Positions 12,675 through 21,630 of a stretch of 64,000 nucleotides of DNA are shown piece by piece. A program made the translations under genes and the position numbers. Origin of the DNA: Utricularia gibba. Taxonomy: Eukaryota > Streptophyta > Magnoliopsida > Lamiales > Lentibulariaceae. Each line of letters begins with the position of its first letter. Positions within the stretch are counted from its first letter, which is position 1. The DNA lies in assembly GCA_002189035.1 (NCBI GenBank), contig NEEC01000004.1, positions 4,836,001 to 4,900,000 on the forward strand. Reading direction: 5' to 3'. The notes beneath the pieces are model-generated. The model searched no databases and was not told the DNA's origin. It was given only the letters and a program-made list of their open reading frames with translations.

Positions 12675-13128
12675 AAGTGTCGGAACTTTGGATTTGCTCC
12701 GTTGATGAATCAGGATCATGATTCAAGCTCATTTGCGCTGAACTGGCCTTGGGTAGCATAAGAGTGACGACAGTGGGTATACATCCAAGAGAATCGATGA
12801 CTGACATGGTGTAGAATACGATCAGGCATGGTTTTAGATTCCTTGATTTGTAAACTATTGAGACTTCACGGGTGATCATCCAAGCGGAGAAGCAGAAATG
12901 AATCAGATCATATATTATTTTGACGACTGTGTTTGAAATACACACTTCAGCTATCTTCCAGGTGGAAATGAACTCAACCCCGAACAAGAAGAGGATAACA
13001 TAGGGTGCAACCCTAATTGCAATATACCAGAAGGCTGCCGGCTGCAGTTCATTACTGAAACCTCCGAGGGCAACATTTCCCAAGAAAACGATCAAGGCTT
13101 GTAGTAGCCTTCTCCAACTCATCTTCAT
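12625..13128 (-). CDS. local four-helix membrane protein, copy B (tail replaced)
   Basis: A 167-aa uninterrupted ORF of a family I do not recognise. Start MKMSWRRLLQAL is shared with copy C. Four hydrophobic stretches are visible: LLQALIVFLGNVALGGF (about 8-24), FWYIAIRVAPYVILFLFG (about 33-50), VVKIIYDLIHFCFSAWMI (about 68-85) and CLIVFYTMSVIDSLG (about 100-114), with SRNLKP between helices 3 and 4. It lacks the Arg-rich loop found in copy C. After SSDT the last 16 residues (LMQTSIPGSSPSSIGA) come from the LTR-like insertion rather than the ancestral tail. Function unknown; membrane location is inferred from hydrophobicity only. Confidence 0.6.
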   Translation of the reverse strand: MKMSWRRLLQALIVFLGNVALGGFSNELQPAAFWYIAIRVAPYVILFLFGVEFISTWKIAEVCISNTVVKIIYDLIHFCFSAWMITREVSIVYKSRNLKPCLIVFYTMSVIDSLGCIPTVVTLMLPKASSAQMSLNHDPDSSTEQIQSSDTLMQTSIPGSSPSSIGA

Positions 13129-13149
13129 CTTATTGGTTGTTGTAGCAGC

Positions 13150-14625
13150 AAGTGGCGTCTAAGAAGAGGGAAGAAGTAGCAAGTCGGAGTCTGGGATGGG
13201 ATATGGACAGGGAGAAATGGCGCCGTTGGCTAAATAAGAAGGGAAGAAGTACAAGACAAAACAGCGAACGAAAAGGTTTTTCCATGACACTTTCATTAAT
13301 TTATGCCATATTTTGGTTCATCGACGTGAAGTGGCCTTAGCGCAGTTTGTCAAGATGGGTCCCGTGCTTGAAAGCTTTTTGATCACTTTGGTGATAGCTT
13401 TTTGATGGTTTCATTCTCATTGATCAGTTTTATAGACATAAGACGGTTGCCCGTTGTACAGTAGAATTTGACCGTTACTCTTACTTTGTAGAGTAGTACA
13501 GGCTCTTATCCAGTTGTATGTTGCAATCTCAATTGGGCCGAACTTGTCTTCATGGATTGATCTCTAGAGGTTGCATCGTAGCCCATGAAGCCTGAGTGTT
13601 TGGGCCCGAGAATGATCAAGGCCTTTTTGCTATCTGAGGGAGGGTTGTTTCTTCTGGAATGCGCTAGGGCATTGCGGCGACCTTCTTCGCTGTTCATACC
13701 TTTCTGGGTCTTCAGTGCTTCATCATCGTTCGCTAACAGTGCTATATGTCAACCTGCAAGGGTTTAGTAAAATACATACCAATTTCACTAATTTTTTCAG
13801 GGTTTAGTACCGTAGGTGGTTATCTATCCACACAACCACAAACCAAATAAAGTAAATCCTGTCAGACACAAAATTCCTGATTCACTCAGAATCACTCGTC
13901 GGGAGCATCCTTATAAATTAGGGCCCAGCTTAAGAGAAAGCCACTCTGCAGTCTACACCCTTTACACTCTTGGTAACCCTCTTTTTCTCTCTTAAAATGA
14001 TAAAAAGGTGAAAATGATCTTTTAAGTATACATATATATTTACATGTATAATAAGTTAGTTACTAATTTTTTTTGAAATACTAAATTGTTGGGGTACTAT
14101 TTTTGTCGACTTTTCAAATAATGAGGATCATTGATACAATAATGTTTATTCAAATAGTTAGTACTGTTTTTTTTGGAGACTAAAAATATCAAGTTTACAA
14201 ACATTGAGGACTAATTTCATCCGATTTTTAAATAATCAGGATCAATTTTTCGTGGTTTTTAATCGGACTTTAGAAATGCGCAAATCTTTATTAGAAGCTG
14301 ATCCATATGCACCAACCTATTAGAATACATAATCATATATCGAGAAATGAAAATAAAATAAGCAAGTATATAAAAAATTACAGAATATAAATAATAAATT
14401 ATATATAATCTTTTTTATTATGATTTAATGTATTTGAGTTTCATGTATATCCTCGTCCAACTGATCTAATCCTAAATTTCAACACAAACTTTCCTTCCTC
14501 CTAGTAAACGACCAAAACTACCAAATCATGAATCAATATTATTCATTCAATCAGTGGGAAACCTCTCTTATTTCAACGTGTTCACGCTTTTTGATTGAAT
14601 GGGAAATATTTTTTGTATTATAGAA
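13150..14625. other. spacer between the two tandem units
   Basis: No recognisable gene. Short ORFs at 13.15-13.77 kb match nothing I know. AT-rich from about 14.0 kb. The left boundary of tandem unit 2 is near 14626. Confidence 0.5.
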
Positions 14626-14885
14626 TCGTTGACCCGAGTCGTCGTGCATTCAGATAAAGAGAAAGAAAGGCCACACACCACGCGTCACAAATCTTCTCTT
14701 CTTCTGGGAAGCAAGAAGGTGGATGCTGGTTTCGGGGCTTTCACGCTTCCGCAGACGACGCCGGTGAGCTTCTTGCTATTTTTCTGCAACGTTTTCATTC
14801 AACTCTGGGATAAGCAACGGCTGTGGGAGGAACCCTTGCCCTTCTTCTCCTTCTTCTTCTGAATATTGAGATTGTAGGAAGCTTG
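14626..14885 (+). repeat. segmental duplication block a, copy 2
   Basis: Nearly identical to 11239-11495. Contains GAGTCGTCGTGCATTCAG and GGAAGCAAGAAGGTGGATG in the same order as copy 1. Sequence after about 14885 diverges completely from copy 1, so later insertions or deletions separate blocks a and b in the two units. Confidence 0.8.
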
Positions 14886-14949
14886 TCCAGATCTCCTTCA
14901 ATAATACATTTAAGTCAACCTTCAGACAGATTTGGGGAGTAAATTAGCT

Positions 14950-15605
14950 GTATACCTCTACTTTTTGCAAATGGTTTGCAAAATACCTGATGTTTTGCAA
15001 ACCATTTGTAAAATACCTGATGTTATGTTGAACATGGTTTGACTTGCAAATGAATATTTCATTTGCATATGAATATTAATATTTTAATGAAATTTCGTAT
15101 ATTAATATTATATATATATATAAGATAAACAAATATTTATTTTGATGATTATTATAATACAATTGTTTACGTTTTACTCAATTGTAAAAAAACAAATAAT
15201 TATTTTCTTTCACTTGTAATATTATAATTTTTGAGATACATATATTTTGCAAACAAAAATAGTTTTATAAATTAATATTTTTAATAAAATTTGAAAATAT
15301 TTTCAATTAATTGATGAAAATTGAACAGTGATCTACTTAAAAATAAATAAGACTTTTAGATTACTAACAATTTACAAATTAATTTATCTTTTAATACTCT
15401 ATTATATTCCAAATCACTCATTAATATCTTATGTAATATTAAATTAAAGATTACATATATTTTCATATAGTATAATTATATAAAAAATCATTGTACATTT
15501 TAAATTTAGAAACTACATGTATTTTGCAAATAGTTTGCAAAATATCATGTATTTTGCAAACTATTTGCAAAAGATCAGGTATTTTACAAATGAGTTTCTC
15601 TAAGT
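14950..15605. mobile_element. MITE-like AT-rich element with TTTGCAAA-rich inverted ends
   Basis: The left end (about 14957-15030) carries repeated copies of an AAATACCTGATGTTTTGCAAA-like unit. The right end (about 15515-15595) carries the same unit in reverse complement, again repeated. The interior is very AT-rich and has no ORF. Sub-terminal repeats that are direct within an end and inverted between ends suit a small non-autonomous DNA transposon of the MULE or hAT kind. It is absent from the matching place in unit 1. I could not fix exact termini or a target-site duplication. Confidence 0.45.
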
Positions 15606-15644
15606 ACATGGATAAACCCACAGGACCCCAGATTTGGGGTATTC

Positions 15645-16150
15645 TGCAACGCTTTTTCAACATCTTTTTTTTTTTTTGTCTTATCAACTCTTTTTTCACA
15701 ACATCAAGTACATGTTTGTAAGTGAACCTTAAAGATTTCGAAATCTGATCATATTTTCATGTGCGTAAAAGGATCCATTATCTAGTAATATATATATATA
15801 TATTAACTTAGCTTGCAAAGTTACAAGTGACACTCTCAGGGACATTTATTTTTAGACAATACAATGTTGTAATATTAGTATTTATTCGCCCTGTTTGTCC
15901 ACAAAATCATACCTCATCATATTGGTCATATTTATGTTGACCTCTATGACATGAGACAGAGATTTGGGTCGACTTACAGCAGTACCTAATACATCATTAC
16001 ATGCTTATAAGTTAACCGTTTTAACTTGGCCCCTTCCACAAGATGGCGAGATGAAACCCTTGATCAACAGCAGAATGCAAAAGCCCTTTCGTTTATACTT
16101 GAGTAACAACAACAGCTTCTAGCTCATCAGTTGGTTCATTTGCAGGCTGA
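15645..16150. repeat. segmental duplication blocks b and c, copy 2
   Basis: 15645-15765 and 15933-16150 match 11949-12055 and 12098-12310. They are separated here by about 165 bp (with a TA run near 15790) that unit 1 lacks. Confidence 0.8.
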
Positions 16151-16686
16151 GACTGGATTCCTGAACGGAGGATCTTCGAAGTAGAAGTGTCGGAACTTGG
16201 GATTTGCCCCGTTGATGAATCAGGATCATGATTCAAGATCCTTTGCGCTGAACTGGCCTTGGGGAGCATAGAAGTGGCTATACATCCAAGAGAATCGATG
16301 ACTGACAATGAATAAAATACGATCAGGCATGGTTTTAGATTCCTTGATTCGTAAACACTTGAGACTTCACCGTTGATCATCCAAACGGAAAAGCACAAAT
16401 GAATGGATTCATATATTATTTTGACAACTGCGTTTGGAACCCACACTTCAGCTCTCTTCCAGGTAGAAGCGTACCGCGATTTCTTGCATCGGAAACGCCG
16501 ATTATGACGGCGAGTGAGAAACCCAAACCGGAACGAGAAGGGCGTAAGCGTGCACGCATAGGGTGCAACCCTAAGTGCAATATACCAGAAGCCTGCCGGA
16601 TGCAGTTCATTAGAGAAACCTCCGAGGGGAACAGTTCCCCAGAAAACGATTAAGGCTTGTAGTAGCCTTCTCCAGCTCATCTTCAT
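16093..16686 (-). CDS. local four-helix membrane protein, copy C (most complete)
   Basis: A 197-aa ORF from MKMSWRRLLQAL, the start shared with copy B; the frame stays open upstream to 16908 but that part is not conserved. Helices: LLQALIVFWGTVPLGGF, FWYIALRVAPY, VVKIIYESIHLCFSVWMI and CLIVFYSLSVIDSLG. Between helices 2 and 3 lies a basic insert (FLTRRHNRRFRCKKSRY, about residues 51-67) missing in copy B but echoed in the fragments at 20-21.4 kb. The tail runs DPDSSTGQIPSSDTSTSKIL, then QPANEPTDELEAVVV. This is the best reference copy of the family here. I know no named family that matches; the product is predicted only from hydrophobicity. Confidence 0.62.
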   Translation of the reverse strand: MKMSWRRLLQALIVFWGTVPLGGFSNELHPAGFWYIALRVAPYACTLTPFSFRFGFLTRRHNRRFRCKKSRYASTWKRAEVWVPNAVVKIIYESIHLCFSVWMINGEVSSVYESRNLKPCLIVFYSLSVIDSLGCIATSMLPKASSAQRILNHDPDSSTGQIPSSDTSTSKILRSGIQSQPANEPTDELEAVVVTQV

Positions 16687-16699
16687 CTTATTGGTTGAT

Positions 16700-19038
16700 G
16701 ATGAGTCAATTAAGGAGAATTTCATCAGAGCCCGCACGGAGAGGAGAGTTGCAGTAGGTGGAAGTGTAAAACAGGAAAGAGGAAGCTGAGCGTGGGATGC
16801 GGGATGAAATGAGAGTTGCAGAAGTGGAAGTGTAATTAAGAAGAGGGAAGAAGTAGGAAGTGGGGTGGGGCAATCCTTTTCTAGTTCATTTGCATTTACC
16901 GCATCCACCCCATCCCACCGTTTAATTGTCCACGTGGACTGCTGCTAATTTGCTCACAATCGGGAGGGGCGGGTACAGATGCGTCATTGAATACATCATG
17001 TAGAAAATTATTTTCTAATGTAGAAAATATGTAAAAATATAATGATAACTCTAATTTTGTTAATTTGTCCTCACTTAGGATACAAGAATATCATATTATA
17101 AAAACTGCAAACCTTATGTTCGATACACATGCCTTTTAACCTCCCATCGTTTTATGTCTTCATAATATACCCCAATGTAAATGTGTATTATATATATAAT
17201 ATGTGCATCTGTGTTAACCATGTTATTTGATGGGGACTAATTATGTATATGACACGTGGAGATGAAATCCTCTAGAAAATGGTCTTAAGACATGAATTAC
17301 ACGAGCATCAAAACAGTCGATTGTTATTGTCAGCAACACCATACATATGAACACAAAACATAGAAAACAACTAACATTTTCAGTATTCCGTTGAGTCAAC
17401 CTCCCTTATAAATATAATAATACTTGAAGGAAAAGGTATTAGATTCTCGACACACTATTTGTAATCAACTTTTCTCCTTTGTTAGTGAAACTGATTTCTT
17501 CGATAAACTTTCCCAATTCTGTGACTTTTTCCGTTTATCGATAGTTTTCATGTAAAAATCCCTATATACATGCAATTCTTTTGTCCCCACTAATGCAGGA
17601 GAAAGGCTGATTGATCGAAGAGAAGATTTATTTTACACAGGTCCTTTTACTTACAGTATTTAGCCCAATAAATGGGGCACGAATTAATTGATGTATATAA
17701 ACACTGAAGACTAGTTTGAATAGAGAGAGAGGAAAATTGGGTTCACAGAAACCCGCAAAACCCTTCGCGTTCTTGGCATCTCTTTCTTCGAAGAACACAA
17801 TCTCTCCTGGGGAAGTCACAATACCCACATCAGCACAAATACCCGTAAAACCTTATATCGGATACGGTAAAACCGGCTTGACAACCCCAAAATCGGCCAT
17901 CATCAATAAAGCCGATTTTTTACCACAATACTATTATTTTACACAATATATACTATAATAATTTGCATCACATGAATGTGAATATCAGGTATTATATTTC
18001 ATAGTAAGGTTAATGCAACACAAGTTTCAATTATCTATGAATCATATTCTGTGTGGGATGTGGAAAAAGCTTGCTGAGAGATGCTTCATTTGGCATGGAT
18101 CATCGTGCATTAGGAGCTTGATAATAACACCTTGATCCGGCTTCTTGTGAATTACACCTGTGAGAGACTTCAGCTGGTTCACTCAGTCCTTCGCCCTCCT
18201 CAGCTAACACTGCAAATTACATGGGCCAGTTGGGAACTCTCCAGGGCATCATTCGCCAACTGCGGCGACTGGGTGCGGCGGCAAAAGATGAGTATTTATA
18301 TTGAGAATTTATTTTGCTAAAAACCAAAATATAAAGATATTTGAAGTATTGAAATAATAAGATTAATTGTATGTAAATTTTAAATAGTAAAAACTAATGG
18401 TGCTGATTATTCAAACATTGGGAATCAAATATGATAAGAGGGTGTTTGATAATATATTATAAAAGATTTATATTCAAGTTTAAATATAAATCGTTGTTTG
18501 ATTAATTAGTATATGATGAATCATGATTTCAGATTTGTTGTGTGGGAGGCTTTGTAGAGACTTCAATGTTAAAAAAATTCCTTCTTGTAATTTATCATAA
18601 TTATTAAAAATTTGTTGTAACATGATCTCGTGTCATTGAAAAAAAAATCATATTACAATTCTTATTACAAGAATATCATTTCAAGAATTGTTATTTTTAA
18701 TAAATAATATTATTAAATGTTAATAATTTCCTTTTTGAAATATTATTACAGGAATGTTATTATGATAATAACAATGTCTCATATTACAATTTTTCATTAT
18801 TATAAGAATTTCCTTCTTCTAATAAAATAAAAATTATGAGAGTTGGTATTCTTCTTGTAATTTATCATGTTGAAAAACAAATTCTCATAATATCATCATA
18901 TTGCAAAGAATATCATTTCAGGAATCATCATTTTGTATAAATATTCCTTCTAGAAATATTCTCATAAGAATTTCCTTCTTGTAATTTATCATAATTTTGT
19001 AATAAATACTTAGTAATAATATTATATTGTGTTCTCAA
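16700..19038. other. intergenic with degenerate AT-rich repeats
   Basis: No gene I can support. ORFs at 17716-17958 and 18132-18320 have no recognisable family. From about 18430 to 19020 the sequence repeats variants of TTCCTTCTTGTAATTTATCAT (near 18579, 18869 and 18972) and TTTCAAGAAT/TTTCAGGAAT, interleaved and diverged. This looks like an old, internally repetitive element. Confidence 0.5.
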
Positions 19039-19039
19039 T

Positions 19040-19311
19040 ATTTATATACGAGTTGTGTTCGTCCATTTGAACAATCACCCGTGATATTACAATACCCTTC
19101 CGAATCAAGAAACTACAAGTACTGCCTCATGATGTTCTATTTGCTCTCAACAGCAAATTCTGTATGGTTTCTCGTCCACACTATACTGATATGGAGGGCA
19201 CAAAATGGGGATACCCAGGATCCAAGATCATCAGCTGGGCGTGTTCCAACCATCTCAGTCGCTGATGATGCTGCAAGTTCGATGATTCGTCCAGACATCC
19301 ACCTTTGGTAA
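19040..19311 (+). pseudogene. second-subfamily C-terminal fragment, left side of the palindrome
   Basis: Reads SESRNYKYCLMMFYLLSTAN, SVWFLVHTILIWRAQNGDT, then SSAGRVPTISVADD and RPDIHLW before a stop. It matches helices 3-4 and the tail of a diverged subfamily. The N-terminal half is missing. It is repeated in the opposite orientation at 20483-20760. Confidence 0.7.
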
Positions 19312-19315
19312 ACAA

Positions 19316-19873
19316 CAACAGCTGTTAGCTCATCATTTGGTTCATTTGCAGGCTGAGACTTGATTCCTGGGATTTGCCCCATTGATGAATCAGGATCATG
19401 ATTCAAGCTCATTTTGCGGAACAAAAGAGTGATGGCAGTGCCAAGAGAATCGATGACTGAGATTGAATAAAATACTATGAGGCATGGTTTTAGATTCCTT
19501 GATTTGGTAACCCTTGAGACTTCATCGTTAATCATCCAAACCGATGAGCAGAAATGAATCAAGTCATATATTATTTTGAGAAGTGTGGTTGAAATCCGCA
19601 TTTCAGAAATGAGCAGAAATGACTTGCCCCGTTCTGACGGCGATTCCGACGGCGATGAACGGCGATTCCGACGGCGAGACTGGATTCATGGGATTTGCCC
19701 CGTTGATGAATCAGAATTCCTGGGAAACCCAAATAGGAACGAGAGCGCAACCATACAAGAATATGGCGCAACTCTAAGTGCAATATACCATAAGGCTGTC
19801 GGATGGAGTTCAGTGCAGAAACCGCCGAGGACAAGAGTCCCCCAGAAGACGGTTAAGGCTTGTATCATCATCT
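19316..19873 (-). pseudogene. four-helix family copy D, left arm
   Basis: Starts MMIQALTVFWGTLVLGGF, continues ELHPTALWYIALRVAPYSCM, then stops after DSSTGQIP (19686). A second frame resumes with LLKIIYDLIHFCSSVWMI, SRNLKPCLIVFYSISVIDSLG and the tail DPDSSMGQIPGIKSQPANEP. The tail-like module DSSTGQIP has been inserted between helices 2 and 3. The break is the same in the right-arm copy, so it happened before the inverted duplication. Confidence 0.75.
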
Positions 19874-19925
19874 TCTGTATGGTTCCTCATGGACACTATA
19901 CTGATATTTTATTTGCTCTCAGAAG

Positions 19926-20474
19926 ATGATGATACAAGCCTTAACCGTCTTCTGGGGGACTCTTGTCCTCGGCGGTTTCTGCACTGAACTCCATCCGACA
20001 GCCTTATGGTATACTGCACTTAGAGTTGCGCCATATTCTTGTATGGTTGCGCTCTCGTTCCTGTTTGAGTTTCCCAGGAATCCTGATTCATCAACGGGGC
20101 AAATCCCATGAATCCAGTCTCGTCGTCGGAATCGCCGTTCATCGCCGTCGGAATCGCCGTCGGAACGGGGCAAGTCATTTCTGCTCATTTCTGACATGCG
20201 GATTTCAATCACAGTTCTCAAAAGAATATATGACTTGATTCATTTCTGGTCATCGGTTTGGATGATTAACGATGAAGTCTCAAGGGTTACCAAATCAAGG
20301 AATCTAAAACCATGCCTCATCGTATTTTATTCAATCTCAGTCATCGATTCTCTTGGCACTGCCATCACTCTTTTGTTCCGCAAAATGAGCTTGAATCATG
20401 ATCCTGATTCATCAATGGGGCAAATCCCAGGAATCCAGTCTCAGCCTGCAAAAATGAACCAAATGATGAGCTAA
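19926..20474 (+). pseudogene. four-helix family copy D, right arm
   Basis: Mirror copy of the left arm: MMIQALTVFWGTLVLGGF, a stop after DSSTGQIP (20111), then MRISITVLKRIYDLIHF, SRNLKPCLIVFYSISVID and the tail. Two extra T bases near 20450 shift the tail frame compared with the left arm. The shared stop and shift argue that neither arm makes the full protein. Confidence 0.75.
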
Positions 20475-20482
20475 CAGCTGTT

Positions 20483-20760
20483 GTTGTTTACCAAAGGTGG
20501 ATGTCTGGACGAATCATCGAACTTGCAACATCATCAGCGACTGAGATGGTTGGAACACGCCCAGCTGATGATCTTGGATCCTAGGTATCCCCATTTTGTG
20601 CCCTCCATATCAGTATAGTGTCCATGAGGAACCATACAGAATTTGCTGCTGAGAGCAAATAAAATATCATAAGGGAGTTGCGTTGATTTTCTGACTCCGA
20701 AGGTGCTAGGAGTTCACGGCTGATCATCCAGAAGGAGAAAGAAGCACAAATGGATCCCAC
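20483..20760 (-). pseudogene. second-subfamily C-terminal fragment, right side of the palindrome
   Basis: Reads ICASFSFWMISRELLAPSES, NSLMIFYLLSAANSVWFLMD, TILIWRAQNGDT, then a stop (TAG at 20581) before the SSAGRVPTISVADD tail. Mirror of 19040-19311, but more diverged outside the high-identity arms. It joins the next fragment at the shared sequence AAGCTTCTG, a short homology where the copies may have been joined. Confidence 0.7.
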
Positions 20761-20769
20761 AAGCTTCTG

Positions 20770-21196
20770 CAAGCCTTGCTCGTATTCTGGGGCAATGTTG
20801 CCCTGGTGGGGTTCAGCAGTCAAATGGATCCCCCAAGCTTCTGGTACGTCGCGGTGAACCTGGCACCGTATGAGTGGATGAACCCCAATATTCTCCAACG
20901 ACAATCAAGGTTTGCGTTACGCAGGTGCCGCCGCCAAAACTGCCGTCGTTTCCGACTGCCGGACTTCACGGGTGATCATCCAAAGGGAGAAACACAAATG
21001 GGGGACATACCTCACTGCCCATCCCTTTGATGATATCCTCCCATTGGAATTGAAGCCCCGCAGTCGGAAACACCGGCGGTTTTGACGGCGGCGCCTGCGG
21101 AACCCAAACCTTGATTTTTGATGGGGAATATTTGGGTTCATCCACTCCTACGGTGCCAGGCTCACCGCAGAATACGAGCAAGGCTTGCAGCAGCCT
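20770..21196. pseudogene. two opposed N-terminal fragments (imperfect inverted repeat)
   Basis: A plus-strand piece (about 20770-20960) reads LVFWGNVALVGFSSQMDPPS, FWYVAVNLAPYEWMNPN and an Arg-rich run (LRRCRRQNCRRFRLPDF). A minus-strand piece (about 21196-20970) reads LQALLVFCGEPGTVGVDEPK and a matching basic run, but lacks about 66 bp covering the rest of helix 1 and helix 2. Arms are about 20770-20960 and 21065-21196. The spacer holds a minus-strand helix-3 fragment (LCFSLWMITREV). Confidence 0.65.
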
Positions 21197-21204
21197 CCTA
21201 CAAA

Positions 21205-21630
21205 AACGCCGGCAGTTCCAATCGGAGGATATGGATTGCTATTTTCCAACAACGAATGGGGTTTGGATTCCGCAGTCGCCGCCGCCAAGACGACGGCGTT
21301 TCCGATTGTACGGTTTCAAGTCCAACCGGAGAATATCTGACGGATGGAAAGTTCTCAATATATAATAAATGAGATCATCCATTTGTGCTTCTTCATTTGG
21401 ATTATCTCCCACGAAATTTCAAGACCTTCGGAATCAAGGAATCAAAAAACTTGTCTCGTTATATTTTATTCACTGATAGCCGCAGATTCTGTATGGGCCG
21501 TCGTCGCTTCTATCTTCCATAACACCAATTCATGGAGAGTGCAAAACCGATGATCTCAGTTCATCAAGTGAGCAGATTCCAACCATCTTCGTCACTGATG
21601 ATGCTTCAAGTTTGATGATCCGTCCAAATA
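21205..21630 (+). pseudogene. four-helix family fragment, plus orientation
   Basis: Reads GVWIPQSPPPRRRRFRLYGF, then, after a frame change, NEIIHLCFFIWIISHEISRP, SESRNQKTCLVIFYSLIAAD and SVWAVVASIFHNTNSWRVQN with a stop. Downstream nucleotides still match the family tail. It is the left half of another inverted pair. Confidence 0.65.

Larger units (their letters stand above)
19139..20660. repeat. large inverted repeat (hairpin), 740-bp arms, 44-bp loop
   Basis: Left arm 19139-19876 and right arm 19921-20660 are reverse complements. Comparing them line by line I count about 20 mismatches and one 2-nt indel, so about 97% identity. Homology continues outward at lower identity for another ~90 bp. 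The loop (19877-19920) contains GTATGGTTCCTCATGGACAC and ATTTTATTTGCTCTC, which are also found at the outer end of the right arm. A transcript through this locus on either strand would fold into a long, nearly perfect double strand. Confidence 0.95.

Noticed and set aside
16687-16908. 74-residue N-terminal extension of copy C
   Set aside because: Not conserved in copy B; the shared start is MKMSWRRLLQAL at 16686.
17716-17958. 80-aa ORF at 17.7 kb
   Set aside because: No family match, no splice partner, and it runs into AT-rich DNA.
19576-19929. Open frames antisense to copy D in both arms (RSDGDSDGDERRFRRRDW...)
   Set aside because: They mirror the family sequence on the other strand and arise from the GC-rich repeat; nothing independent supports coding.
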